NCBI RefSeq assembly: GCF_900964775.1
Contig: NC_041818.1
Span: 14,717,332 to 14,781,331, forward strand
Direction: 5' to 3'
Origin: Scleropages formosus
Taxonomy: Eukaryota > Chordata > Actinopteri > Osteoglossiformes > Osteoglossidae
Length of the DNA stretch: 64,000 bases
A program made the translations under genes and the position numbers. This document shows, piece by piece, positions 1-10,621 of this stretch. The notes below the pieces were generated by a model. That model had not been told where the DNA came from, searched no databases, and saw only the letters and a list, made by a program, of their open reading frames with translations. Within the stretch, counting starts at the first letter, position 1. The number at the start of each line of letters is the position of its first letter.

Positions 1-3
1 GAA

Positions 4-521
4 ATGACCGTGATCACAATTCTCTTCTGGCTCCTGACCTCTTACATTCATGGTGAGCTGGAAATATCTTTTAATAAGATTAAAATTTAGATCAAGTTCA
101 TTCCTTTATTGTGTGTCGATAACATAAGACAAACTGTGCATTTTTAATCTGACACTTACGTATCGTTGTTGCTTCACGTAACCTTTGTTTTCCCCTCCAG
201 AGTCCAGAGCTCAGGTGACTGTGACTCAGAGCCCTGCAGTGAAATCTGCTCAACCAGGAGACACCGTCACTCTGAGCTGTAAATCCAGCACTCCTGTGTA
301 TGTTTGGTCTAATGGTGATAAAGCAGTGTTCTGGTACCAGCAGAGACCTGGTGAAGCTCCTGAACTTCGCATCAAATATGCCACAAAACGTGAATCAGGG
401 GTTCCTGACCGTTTCAGTGGCAGTGGGTCTGGCAGTGATTTCACTCTGACCATCAGTGGAGTCCAGGCTGAAGATGCAGGAGATTATTACTGTCAGAGTT
501 ACCACAGTGGTGGAGTGTACA
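4..521 (+). CDS. Immunoglobulin light chain V segment 1 (leader + V exon)
   Basis: A germline variable segment for an antibody light chain, kappa-like in its signal layout. The leader exon (4-52) encodes a hydrophobic peptide beginning [11 protein letters not shown] and splits a codon at a GTGAGC donor. The V exon starts at 201 after a CCCCTCCAG acceptor and runs to the recombination heptamer at 522. The V domain shows the first Cys in TLSCKSS, the FWYQQRPGE framework 2, [16 protein letters not shown] in framework 3 and the second Cys in DYYCQSYH. The reading frame is open throughout and it looks functional. The window starts three bases before the ATG, so its promoter is not visible. Leader, intron and frameworks are almost identical to the segment at 8257; the two differ mainly in CDR1 and CDR3. 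Confidence 0.93.
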
Positions 522-549
522 CACAGTGATACAGAGCAGCACAAAAACC
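522..549 (+). other. V recombination signal, 12-bp spacer
   Basis: Perfect heptamer CACAGTG (522-528), 12-base spacer and nonamer ACAAAAACC (541-549) directly follow the V exon. A 12-RSS on V matches the kappa-type arrangement and pairs with the 23-RSS on the J segments. Confidence 0.93.
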
Positions 550-810
550 CTTCAGTCAGACAGTGTTGCTGCAGCTGGGACCCACTGCAGGTGGTGAGGG
601 GGGTGACAGTGACACAAAGCACTGAGGATGTCTAATATCGCTAAGATATTTTTAGTTCACCATTAAGAAATAGGTGAAGCACTTTTATGGAGAATTTAAA
701 TGTGTGTGACTAAGTCTGTACTGCTTTTAGTAAAGAATTACATTTCACTAATTCAAGAATCTAAAGAAAAGTTACTACTCTGATTAAACATTGTTTTGCC
801 AAAGCAATTA

Positions 811-997
811 CACACACACACACAGTCTGAACCACTTGTCTCATAGAGGGTCGCGGGGAGCCAGAGCCTAACCTGGCAACATAGGGCATAAGGCTGGAGG
901 GGACGCCACTCCACCGCAAGCGGGACTCGAACCCCAGACCCACCAGAAAACAGGATGCGGGGCAACCCGGTTCAACCCACTACGCCACCACACCCCC
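811..997 (-). mobile_element. tRNA-derived SINE with (TG)n tail
   Basis: Minus-strand copy of a family seen at least eleven times in this window. The 5' end resembles a tRNA promoter (A-box-like TGGCGTAGTGG, B-box-like GGTTCGAGTCC in better copies) and the 3' end is a (TG)n run, here reading as (CA)n at the left edge. Diverged and slightly shortened relative to the best copies. Confidence 0.75.
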
Positions 998-1167
998 TTG
1001 TCCAAAGCCCTTACTCAACAAAAAAATACACTGACATTATGTCAACAGTGGTGCACTGAGGATCATCACACTCACTGAGATGTTCAAATTACAAGCTCTC
1101 GTTCAATCATTATTTTTATTAGCTTAATGAACAGCACTGAATTACAGCAACATACAGGGAGAGACAG

Positions 1168-1250
1168 ACACACACACACAAAGTCTGCAACCGCTCATCC
1201 CAAATGGGGTTGCAGCAAACCGGAGCCTAACCCGGCAACACAGGGCCCCA
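1168..1250 (-). mobile_element. SINE fragment, (TG)n-tail family
   Basis: Only the 3' third of the SINE is present: the (CA)n edge, the 'accgctcatcc' block and 'ccggagcctaacccggcaacacaggg', then the similarity stops. From 1251 to about 1900 I see no gene and no clear repeat. Confidence 0.6.
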
Positions 1251-1913
1251 CATCAGCACAGGATCATGCTTATCAAAATTTAGTTAGAATTACATCTCCT
1301 TAACAGGTCAGTTGGCAACAGTGTGGCTTAAATGCAACTTGTATCTGAAAATATGTTAAAAATGTGCTGATGTATACATACACAACCATTTTACAGCTTG
1401 ACATATTAACTGTTCCATCATGAAGGCCACAAACATCATAAGAAACATTTTGTCAACAAGACCATGAGCAACATAAGTAACACCTCACATTTCTGCATAA
1501 ACATTAAATTGCATGTCTCAATAAACAAACAGAACATAACAGCACTAATAATTTTACTTAATAAAATAACTTTGTCCTCTCAGACTCTTCTATACAACTC
1601 GAAACCTCAGAAGTGTAGCACAACTTTGTAGGGAACTTCAGGTTGAGAGTATAAATGAGGCCAAACAACATTGCAGTTGCAAAAGCCACATTCTTCTTGA
1701 GGTCCTGAAGCACAATCACACCCTCAAAGAAAAGAGAGTAGCAATTAGTCATGAATAACATGAACAACAATAAATAAGTTTAACTATTACTAATAATTTG
1801 CATCGCAGTTACATTAACTTGTGTCAGCATTAACAGTGAAGCAAGTGAAGTAATCTAGCTATGGACAGGGTGGGTGTAACTGTAACTGTACTTAGTGGAA
1901 GCTCTCAGTCTAG

Positions 1914-2229
1914 GTGTCACGCCCCCGGGAACGAGCGAAGCACCTGTGGTTAATTGAACCCCTGGCATATAAGGAGCTCTGAGTCCACACCATGACGCGA
2001 ATTCTCGCAAACACCGCCGTGATTTTGCGGTATCGCCGCCTTTGCCTTCCCGTGTTCCCGTGTTCCCGGTTTCTGACTCTCGCCCGTTCTCCCTGACCGC
2101 TGACCTTCGGATTGCCCGCATCGTGACGTCATTTATGTCCAGTCCTATGAACCTCGCTGAAAGATTAAAACCAAGCCACGATGGGGTCCACTACCTACCT
2201 GTCTCTAGCCTGCTTGTGTCAAACATGAC
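1914..2229. mobile_element. LTR-like relic (unclassified)
   Basis: A GC-rich block of about 315 bases starting TGTCACGCCCCCGGGAA, with a TATA-like 'catataaggagctc' and related in layout to the block at 6614-6989. The layout resembles a solitary LTR of a fish retroelement. No internal genes are seen; treat as an old fossil. Family not determined. Confidence 0.35.
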
Positions 2230-2934
2230 ACTAGGTCTTGTGTTCATTACTGACAGAGATTATTATGTGGAAACGTGCGGCGCATTTATAAACGAGCTGT
2301 TTACCCATATCATTACCTACATATTCGTGTGATAAAATGTATAAACCACTTGCTTGTTTGGTAGCGCATACAGGCCAATTAAAAAGTTCTATGAAGAGCA
2401 GTGGTCTTCATTCAATATTAATATTATATATAATACAATATACTATATAAAGAAATATATATTTTTAATAGAGCTTCCCTTTTTCAGTTCAGTTTCAGCA
2501 ATACACTGACCCAACAAATATTATTCACATAGTCCCAACACAACTGGATTAAGTAAATGTAGATGGATTGTACACAATGAAATTAAGTTGAGACAGAATG
2601 CAAAAGAATTGTGTTGCATTAATTAATTTTAATAAAGTCAACTGAACAAGCAGTAAAAATCACGTTGAGTGAACACAGTCTGTTAGAAACCTAAACAGAT
2701 GGGAACATTTTATTGCAGCGTGATTATATCACTTTTTGATGACTGTGTTGAATTTCACTTGGACTTTATGCAATATAATTATGTTCTCATCTCAAACATA
2801 CATGTATTAAGTTGATTGTAAATGTATTGTTTTAGTATTTTCAGTAGAGCTACTTTCCATTTTTTTCAGTGTGCTACTGAAAAATTGCAAATATGTCTGC
2901 TTGCACAGAACAACGGCTCAAGGTCCATTTTCAT

Positions 2935-3025
2935 TCACCACTTGTCCTAGTCAGGGTTGCAGTGGTTTGGAGCCCATCCCAGAATGAGAGGGGCACACCC
3001 TTCACGCCAGTCTATCACAGGGTAG

Positions 3026-3061
<36 letters not shown>

Positions 3062-3180
3062 ATTACAGGCAATTTGCATCTCCAATCCACTTGAACTGCA
3101 TGTCCTTGGACTGCGGGAAGAAACCAGAGCACCCGGAGGAAACCCACACAGGGAGATCATGCAAACTCCACACAGACTGA
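2935..3180 (-). repeat. Interspersed SINE-like repeat with internal (CA)n
   Basis: Contains the blocks 'cttgtcctagtcagggttgcag' and 'ggaggaaacccacacaggga' around a (CA)n run (about 3028-3059). The same family reappears at 23497-23795 and, in part, at 15141-15275. Boundaries are approximate. Confidence 0.6.
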
Positions 3181-3250
3181 ACTGCTTTCACACGTAGGTC
3201 CAAAAAAGCACAGATGCCGTAAGGCAGCAGCGGTGCTCGCTTTGCCACCT

Positions 3251-3463
3251 TAAAACACACACACATTTTCAGAACCGCTTGTCCCATACAGGGTCACAGG
3301 GAACCGGAGCCTACCCGGCAACACAGGGCGTAAGGCCGGAGGGGGAGGGGACACACCCAGGACGGGACACCAGTCCGTCGCAAAGCACCCCAAGCGGGAC
3401 TTGAACCCCAGACCCACCCGAGAGCAGGACCGTGGTCCAACCCACTGCGCCACCGCACCCCCT
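3251..3463 (-). mobile_element. tRNA-derived SINE with (TG)n tail
   Basis: Near full-length minus-strand copy, from a short (CA)n edge to 'gccaccgcacccccct'. Includes the conserved central 'ggacacacccaggacgggacaccagtcc' region. From 3464 to about 4450 there is no gene that I recognise; the open frame on the minus strand at 3479-3901 has no familiar motif. Confidence 0.8.
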
Positions 3464-4466
3464 CACCTTAAAACACTTTTAAAATATTAAGATATATTGA
3501 GAACAAAGAAACATGACAGCTGGAGAACTTGGCGAACACAGAGACAAGGAGACTGGGAGAAGAGGGAATCCCTTAAGGTATGAAACACAGGAACACACAG
3601 GGAATCGGCACTTGCAACACGAGGCATGAACACAAGAGCAGCACAAACTCAGCCAGGCAGGTACCGTGGTAATACCGAATGGGAATCCACAACCTGCCAG
3701 TTGCCAAGTTTCTCCCATTAAAAGATCAGGTTGCTGACTGATTAAATGCTGAGCCCCAAACTGGGTTTTCTGATGGTCACTCGTGTTGCTCCTGTGATTC
3801 TGACTGGGATTATCTCCAGACTCCCAGGACCCACCGACTGATAATGAATGGGTGGACCGATGGATATTTTTACACAGGAAATTCCCTGGAAATACTGTCA
3901 CTGAAAATTATAGTCCGTGATCGTCAGGCCAAGATAGATGCTGCTTTCCAATAGCAGTGGTCTTCAATCTTTTGCAAGAGTTATTATGAGGGATACTGTT
4001 AACCTGTGAAACTGCAATAAGTCTGAGCTGAATCTAAGTGCAGCCTTTGTAATGATTTCCAGGAGCATGGAGGTGACCAGTGATTCAGTCCCACAGCTCC
4101 TTAGAGCAACAGAGGGAAACTTCACTTTATTCCCACAAAGGAAACATGGGAAGTGTATTATCTATTTGTTTTTTGCCCAGATCCCTGCTTTGTGTAAGGA
4201 AATTTGCAGTGTTTGAGGAGTCTCTTAAAATGATTTGCCCACTTCTAATGGTGTAATGTTACATACTAATTTATTCTAATAACCAAAACAAGCCTTGTCA
4301 TCAATTAAGCTTCAATTAGAATACATGCTTCTATCATTGCGTCTACTGCATTATCTACTTTTCCATCAGCCCTAAGTTCCTTTTCATATATTTATTAGGC
4401 AAGAAAGTACCAACCTTAATCTGTTTTTTGTTGGTTTTTTTCTCAACCAATCAACCAATCATCTTC

Positions 4467-4529
4467 GTTTGCATGACAAATATTCTTTGCATTGGCACTC
4501 ATGCTTCAGTGCTCTAGGGCTGTTTATAA
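4467..4529 (+). promoter_or_regulatory. Promoter elements of V segment 2
   Basis: An octamer-like GTTTGCAT (4467-4474, one mismatch to the Ig light-chain octamer ATTTGCAT) lies upstream of a TATA-like TTTATAA (4523-4529), about 120 and 70 bases before the leader ATG at 4596. Same order as in the other V promoters here, which have a perfect octamer. Confidence 0.6.
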
Positions 4530-4595
4530 CCCTGCTGGTTTAACACTTGTTGACTGAGAGTTTTGATCACTTTTATAGTGTCAGATATCACCACA

Positions 4596-5089
4596 ATGAC
4601 TTTGATCACCATCTTCATCTGTTCTGTTGCGTACTTCACTCAATGTGAGAGGACTTGTATAAGTGTGGATTTGTATAAATGTGCAATTACATGTTTAGCA
4701 TAGGTGGAAAGTTTGGGATTAGCTGAAAAGTGATTTGTTCAGTTCTTTTTCTGATTGGTGAAATGTGTTGACGTGAATGTTTTGTGTTCTAGGGGCTGCC
4801 GGTGAGATTCTAATGACTCAGACACCAGAGACGCTCTCTGTCCAGTTAGGACAGACCGTTTCCATCAGCTGCACAGCCAGCAGTAGTATAAGCAGCTATT
4901 TAGCCTGGTACCTGCAGAAACCTGGAGAAGTTCCCAAACTCCTCATCCACTCATCAAATACTCGCCAGCCTGGAGTTCCTGACCGTTTCACTGGGAGTGG
5001 ATCTGGGACACAGTACACACTGAAAATCGGTGGAGTTCAAATTGAAGATGCGGGGATGTACTACTGTCAGGAGGGTTACAGCTCATACA
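4596..5089 (+). CDS. Immunoglobulin light chain V segment 2 (second V family)
   Basis: Leader exon 4596-4644 ([11 protein letters not shown]..., donor GTGAGA) and V exon 4793-5089 after a TTCTAG acceptor. The mature domain begins near [13 protein letters not shown], with the first Cys in SISCTAS, framework 2 [15 protein letters not shown], framework 3 [10 protein letters not shown] and the second Cys in [13 protein letters not shown]1 is short and ordinary for kappa-like V. Clearly a different V family from the other five segments, with a different leader and intron. Coding looks intact, but the recombination heptamer is poor, so its use in rearrangement may be low. Confidence 0.9.
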
Positions 5090-5117
5090 CACGGCAGTAG
5101 AGGCTCGAACAAAAACC
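5090..5117 (+). other. V recombination signal with degenerate heptamer
   Basis: The nonamer ACAAAAACC (5109-5117) is perfect and the spacing is 12, but the heptamer position reads CACGGCA instead of CACAGTG. The essential CAC is kept and the other positions mostly changed. Confidence 0.8.
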
Positions 5118-5839
5118 TCTCACATCTCTAAGGCGCGTAATAGACTAAGGGACTGAAGGCATAGTCCACAGGGTTTCTACAGGTATGTGGATAATTTACG
5201 AGTATGTGTGTTAACAATAGTGAATTCTTTTTCACATCTCATATTTACACTTACTATTTTTCTACCAAAGCTCATAATATCATTTATATGGTACCATTAT
5301 TTGGAACAGCAAACTTCGAATTTTTTCTCATGCATGACCATATAGCTCATATGGCAGTACTTCAAAAACAGACATTTTTCTTTCAGTTTTTTTTAAAAAT
5401 ACCTTATTTATTTGCCTGTGTTTCCTTCTCAGACCTAGAAAATTGTCAAATGTCAAATTTAAAAAAAAAAAAAAAAAACTTTTCCAGAGTTTATATTTCT
5501 GACTACTAACACATAGGTAACAAAACCACATGCATTTCAAATTAACAAAATATTTCAACTTTTTAGATAGCCTGACCTAAAACTTTTGTGAGAACTATGA
5601 TAGTTGGTTAAATTAAAAGATCTGTCTATTCTACTTTTGTCAGATTTATAATTATATTTACGTGACACATCAGGTCCATTTGGGTGCATGAGGGATGGCA
5701 GACACTTGGCTAAGGGTGAGATGGGTAATTTATTTTTGTTACTGTACAAAACATGGCTATTGGTACGGGGGGAAAGGGACAGGGCTGGCAGGGTTCTCGG
5801 AGTCCAAGAAGCAGGGTCAGCAACAGAATCTTGACCATG

Positions 5840-5866
5840 TCTCTTCTCTCTCTCTCTCTCTCTCTC
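5840..5866. repeat. (TC)n microsatellite
   Basis: Run of about 13 TC dinucleotides. The surrounding 5120-6600 stretch holds no gene I can support. Confidence 0.85.
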
Positions 5867-6613
5867 CCTGTCTCTCAGCCATTTGTCCTGTTCCTACAGA
5901 AGGGGAACAGTGTATAAAGGCAGCGAATTAAGGGAACATTTTGTGCGGGTGTGTGTGACTCGTTCAACCTCCTTCCTCCCTTCTGCGCTGCTACAGCCAC
6001 ATATTCCAAAATGTATAAACTGGGGATATCTTCCTATTGGAGAGAACATCGGCTGTTTCAGGACTGCTGCAGCAGAAGCGCCCCATCTGCGGTACATTCT
6101 CATGCATGAGCTGATCCGATGTAAGCTTTTTGGAAGTCTGCAGGAGCCATAATCCCTTAGGCTGAAACTACCTACTCGCCGTTTCCAGCCCCTAAAAGTC
6201 CAATGGAGCCCACAGATACAAAGTGGTGAGCTGGGCAGTGGTGGTAATCTTTTAGTGGCCAGTGCAGACAGAAGGGATGCTGACGTGCTGTGGCCCCGGT
6301 CAGCAGTGCTCCACTGTATGTGGGTAAACCAGTTTTCCACAGCAACTGGAAAATGTTTGAAAAATCTAAAAAGAAAAATACACACTAAAAAGTTTTAAAA
6401 AATACCACAAACGGTTTTAGTAATGCGTCATTCCAAAAGTACGTTATCCAGAGGAAGAAATTGTAACTAAAGGTTTTCCTCTGTGGTCTCAGGTGAACTC
6501 GCAGCAGGCTTTCCTCTAACTCTTACCAAGGGCTCGTGCCACCATCACTGCTGCTGCTCATTACATCTGTAACTGCAGTAAATGAAGCAGGTTTACAATG
6601 TGCGGAAGCTTCC

Positions 6614-6989
6614 TGTCACGGTCCCGGGATCAAGCCGAGCGACCGCAGCTGCCGCTTGTTAACCCGGTCAGGTATAAAGGGAGCTCCGTAACCGTACAGA
6701 GGTGCGGATTCTGGCAAACACCTCCCTTCGTGGAGTTGCAGTATCAACGTTCACTCCTTGCCTTAGTCCCTGCTAGTTCTGATCTCCTGGCTTCTGACCC
6801 TTGCGTGTTCATCCGACTACTGAGATTGGCTTCGTCTGTGTACCGACGTCTGCGCCTCGAACGACTTTCGCCTGTCCCTGACCACTGATTTCGTCTGTCC
6901 CAGCGTTCCCCACCCGAAATAAAGCCGACCCGCACTTGGGTCCATTACCTTACCTCCTGTCCCCAGCCTGTTTGTCTGTCACGTTCCTT
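6614..6989. mobile_element. LTR-like relic (unclassified)
   Basis: Block of about 375 bases opening TGTCACGGTCCCGGGA, with 'ggtataaagggagctcc' (TATA-like) and 'gaaataaagcc' (polyadenylation-like) further on, ending near a second 'tgtcacg'. Similar in plan to 1914-2229. It looks like a solitary LTR-type fossil without internal genes; family uncertain. Confidence 0.4.
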
Positions 6990-7381
6990 CCTGCTTACTC
7001 CTAGTGATTTTGTTTGTCATTGTTTCATCTCTCTATTAATGAGGGAATCTTTGATTTCTCTGAAAGCATCAGTGAAAAAGGCATAAACTGATCCAGTGAC
7101 TGTCTGTAGAAGCATCCTTTTCTCCAGGATGCAACACTCAACACCCCAACATACAACATGGTTCAATATATAAAGGAAGTATTGGTAATCTTACGTTGCG
7201 GATGAGTTGTGTGAGGTTTTTTTTATGCCACACAAAGGAATTTTTGGATGTGGAAGTGGGGTCATGAGGTGGAACTCAACTCTGTGTGAACATGGTATCA
7301 GTGACAGGCCTCAGAGCTCCTGCTGTTATCATGAACTTTCCAGCAAAGCTTCCAACATGATGGGAACCCTTTGCTGACCAG

Positions 7382-7593
7382 ACACACCACACGCTGTCTG
7401 AAACCACTAGTCCCGAGCGGGGGTCACCGTAAACCGGAGCCTAACCCAGTAACACAGGGTGCAAGGCCGGAGGGGGAGGGGACACACCCAGGATGGGACG
7501 CCAGTCCATTGCAAGGCACCCCAAGCAGAACTCAAACCCCGGGCCTGCCAGAGAGTGGGACCCAGCCAAACCTGCTGTGCCACCGCGCCCCCC
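7382..7593 (-). mobile_element. tRNA-derived SINE with (TG)n tail
   Basis: Near full-length minus-strand copy with an unusually short CA edge. It lies between V segments 2 and 3. The 7600-8140 stretch after it has no gene. Confidence 0.78.
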
Positions 7594-8147
7594 TCCAGAC
7601 ACACCAGTGAGGCCTTATTATGTCTCAGATCAACACTTGAAAGAGGAAGAACGATGAGGTGTGGACTTTATTACCGAAAAGAAACAGAAGAAAAACAAAT
7701 CTGGGAGACCCCAAAAATTATAAATGAATTATTTATTAAAGAAACAGTGGAAAACATAATATCTCAGTTCTCAATAGAGTTCCTAATGTCTGGTAAAATG
7801 CACACCCATATTTATTTATTTATTTTTCTTACACGTATATATTTACCGAAGCACAATTTTGGAAAATACCCCTGAAAACAATTTCCATAATTCAGCAAAT
7901 GCAGTATTGCCATGGTGATACACATGAGTTGAAATACAAAACAAACAGATACATCCTTATTATCTTACAAACACCAACGTGTATGGCTTTTTTCCAGCAC
8001 AAGAATTGATTTTGCTTCCTGGCATCACACAATTTGTATAACAGCAACCAGTGTGCCCATCTACACACTTTGCATAATAATACTTATTTACGTAAGCACA
8101 ATTTGGGTAAAAGCAACAGTTCTGCCCCTGCTATAATGATTTGCCTA

Positions 8148-8203
8148 ATTTGCATTGACAGTACACACTTCAGTGCTCTGACACTCTTTATAGTCCTGTG
8201 AGT
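8148..8203 (+). promoter_or_regulatory. Promoter of V segment 3: octamer and TATA box
   Basis: Perfect Ig light-chain octamer ATTTGCAT (8148-8155) followed by TTTATAG (8197-8203), about 100 and 55 bases before the leader ATG at 8257. Oct-factor-dependent B-cell promoters have this layout. Confidence 0.85.
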
Positions 8204-8256
8204 GCAAAATACTTCATGACTGAGTTCCATCCAGCGTGGCAGCGCAGCACTCGGAA

Positions 8257-8792
8257 ATGACCGTGATCACAATTCTCTTCTGGCTCCTGACCTCTTACAT
8301 TCATGGTGAGCTGGAAATATCTTTTAATAAGATTAAAATTTAGATCAAGTTCATTCCTTTATTGTGTGTCGATAACATAAGACAAACTGTGCATTTTTAA
8401 TCTGACACTTACGTATCGTTGTTGCTTCACGTAACCTTTGTTTTCCCTTCCAGAGTCCAGAGCTCAGGTGACTGTGACTCAGAGCCCTGCAGTGAAATCT
8501 GCTCAACCAGGAGACACCGTCACTCTGAGCTGTAAATCCAGCACTCCTGTGTATGCTGATTTTGATGATGATGAAGCAATGGAAGCAATGTTCTGGTACC
8601 AGCAGAGACCTGGCGAAGCTCCTCAACTTCGCATCAAATATGCCACAGAACGTGAATCAGGGGTTCCTGACCGTTTCAGTGGCAGTGGGTCTGGCAGTGA
8701 TTTCACTCTGACCATCAGTGGAGTCCAGGCTGAAGATGCAGGAGATTATTACTGTCAGGGTTTCCACGAGATCAGTAGTAAATATGTGTACA
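8257..8792 (+). CDS. Immunoglobulin light chain V segment 3 (acidic CDR1)
   Basis: Leader exon 8257-8305 and V exon 8454-8792. The leader and its intron match V segment 1 with only one difference that I can find over about 200 bases. Frameworks also match closely ([33 protein letters not shown]). CDR1 is longer by three codons and strongly acidic ([13 protein letters not shown]), and CDR3 reads [13 protein letters not shown] instead of [10 protein letters not shown]. Open throughout with a perfect promoter and recombination signal, so it should be functional. Confidence 0.93.
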
Positions 8793-8820
8793 CACAGTGA
8801 TACAGAGCCATACAAAAACC
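8793..8820 (+). other. V recombination signal, 12-bp spacer
   Basis: CACAGTG (8793-8799), 12-base spacer, ACAAAAACC (8812-8820). The following 60 bases (cagctgggacccactgcagg...) are shared with the segments at 4 and 21010. Confidence 0.92.
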
Positions 8821-9239
8821 TCTCAGTCAGACCATGTTGCTGCAGCTGGGACCCACTGCAGGTGGTGAGGGGGGTGACAGTGACACAGAGATTGACAAGT
8901 ATAACAAAGACCGATTTAAATATGTTTTAAATTTAGCTCTAGGAAATAGTGGGCTGTCTTGTTCAGGCCACAAATTTTCACGGACACGATTGTTTAAGTT
9001 CATTTATGCATTCTTATGGTTTTTTTCTTCAATATTTTATTTTAAAAAAATCAGTTTATTGAAGAGCAAACATGACTTGCGTTTCCACATGCAGCTGTTA
9101 TTTGGCAGTAAAACACATCCAACAGTGGTCAGAACGTGGGACCGGTGGTTTTCCTAAGTATTGGTGATCAACAGCAAAATGCCACACTTTGCATATGTTT
9201 ATGGGATAAATCAAATACCACTGAATATCACTTTTCACA

Positions 9240-9350
9240 GGAGCAACAGGTAGCATAGTAGTTAGAACTGCTTCAAATGTCCCTTGTCATATACTGTAGT
9301 ACCCTAGAGCAAGGTACCAACCTGTGTTGCCCATTTAAATAGTTACATTA
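9240..9350 (+). mobile_element. tRNA-derived SINE fragment (V-SINE-like)
   Basis: 'ggtagcatagtagttagaactgc' resembles a tRNA-derived SINE head and 'gtagtaccctagagcaaggtacc' its body; compare the fuller copy at 17228-17445. Truncated at its 3' end. A second related piece, 'tatttggctgacacttttctccaaag...', lies at about 9780-9905 on the opposite strand. Confidence 0.5.
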
Positions 9351-10621
9351 TTTATAACGAGATTTTATGCCAGCATTTCTTACATGTGACCTACACCTAT
9401 ACCTGATCTGTTCTGCTTTTCCATTGTTTAACATCACATTACTCATATTTTGCAGTATTCACTATCGAATTAATACTAGTTTTCTGTCCAATACGTTGTT
9501 TTGCCATGAAACACACATTTCAATCCATTTTAGCATCACAGAGCAGGAAAACCTGCAGCACTGAGGTTCATGATTCCTTCAGTATCAACAGCCATCAGCA
9601 GTACATCGCCATAGAATCACAGCCCCACAGCGTCAACCTCATCTGATAGGCCCACATCCAAATCGCTCCCAACTGCCCTCAGTCACTGAGCAAAGGCCAA
9701 AGAAAAAAACAGGGGACACCAGAACAGGGGCGATGAAGCTTCGGGATTCACAAACTAAGAGTCCCTGTCTTTTGCGTTTATTCATTTGGCTGACACTTTT
9801 CTCCAAAGCAGCTATTACTCATGTACAGACTTGGGTACTTCTTTACTGGAGGGTACATACCTTGCTCAATGGTAGAGCCAGAGGTGGGATTCAAATCTCA
9901 ACCTTTGACCCCAAAGGCAGCAACATCAACATCTACCCTACTAGCTGCCCTGGCATTTTGGCACAACCACAGCGAACGGGTGTCTACAAAAGGCAAACAA
10001 GAAAGGCTACGTTGTGAAACTGAGGAAGGGACCCTAAAAAGGATGATCCATCATGGTTTCAGCACTGAAGAAACCCTTTTGGGTTTCTTCTAACTCTCAC
10101 CGAGGACTGACACCAGCACGACCACTGTCCCTTATTAGCATAACGAAGGGCGGCAGGATTACAGTGTGTGTAGGTATTATCTCGCTCTCCCCACCCAGGA
10201 GTTCCATCTTACATTTCTCTTAGTGAGGGAATTTCTCACAGCTGTAAGCTTTTCCCTCCGTTTTTGCTTAAATGCCATAGTAAGGATCATCAGAATCACA
10301 TTTACTATCACCATCTCACCTTTACTATTATCTTCTGTACACAGATGTCTTTTTCAGTGTGACCCACCACCACCAACACCACCACCACTCCAGCACTTTT
10401 TTTTATAGACCTGAGTCACGGCTGCAGTTACTGCAAGATATTTCTGGTGTTAAAGTGGGATCATGTGATGGACTCATATTTGCATAGCCAGGGTATCAGT
10501 TGCAGCCACACATTCTCAGAATAGAACCTCACCACAGCCAGATGTTCACCTGTCCCAGGGGAAAACAGTGTGATCAGAACACCACCCATTTACAGAGGAG
10601 CTCTGAACATAGAGCACCTCT

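Noticed and set aside
250-622. Open frames on the minus strand opposite V segment 1, with similar ones opposite V3, V5 and V6
   Set aside because: They mirror the V exons in another frame, lack start context or family motifs, and recur only because the V exons are alike.
3479-3901. Minus-strand open frame of 140 codons
   Set aside because: No domain, no splice partners, low-complexity C-terminus and repeat-rich surroundings.
6598-6888. 96-codon open frame as a gene
   Set aside because: It falls within an LTR-like relic and shows no known protein motif.
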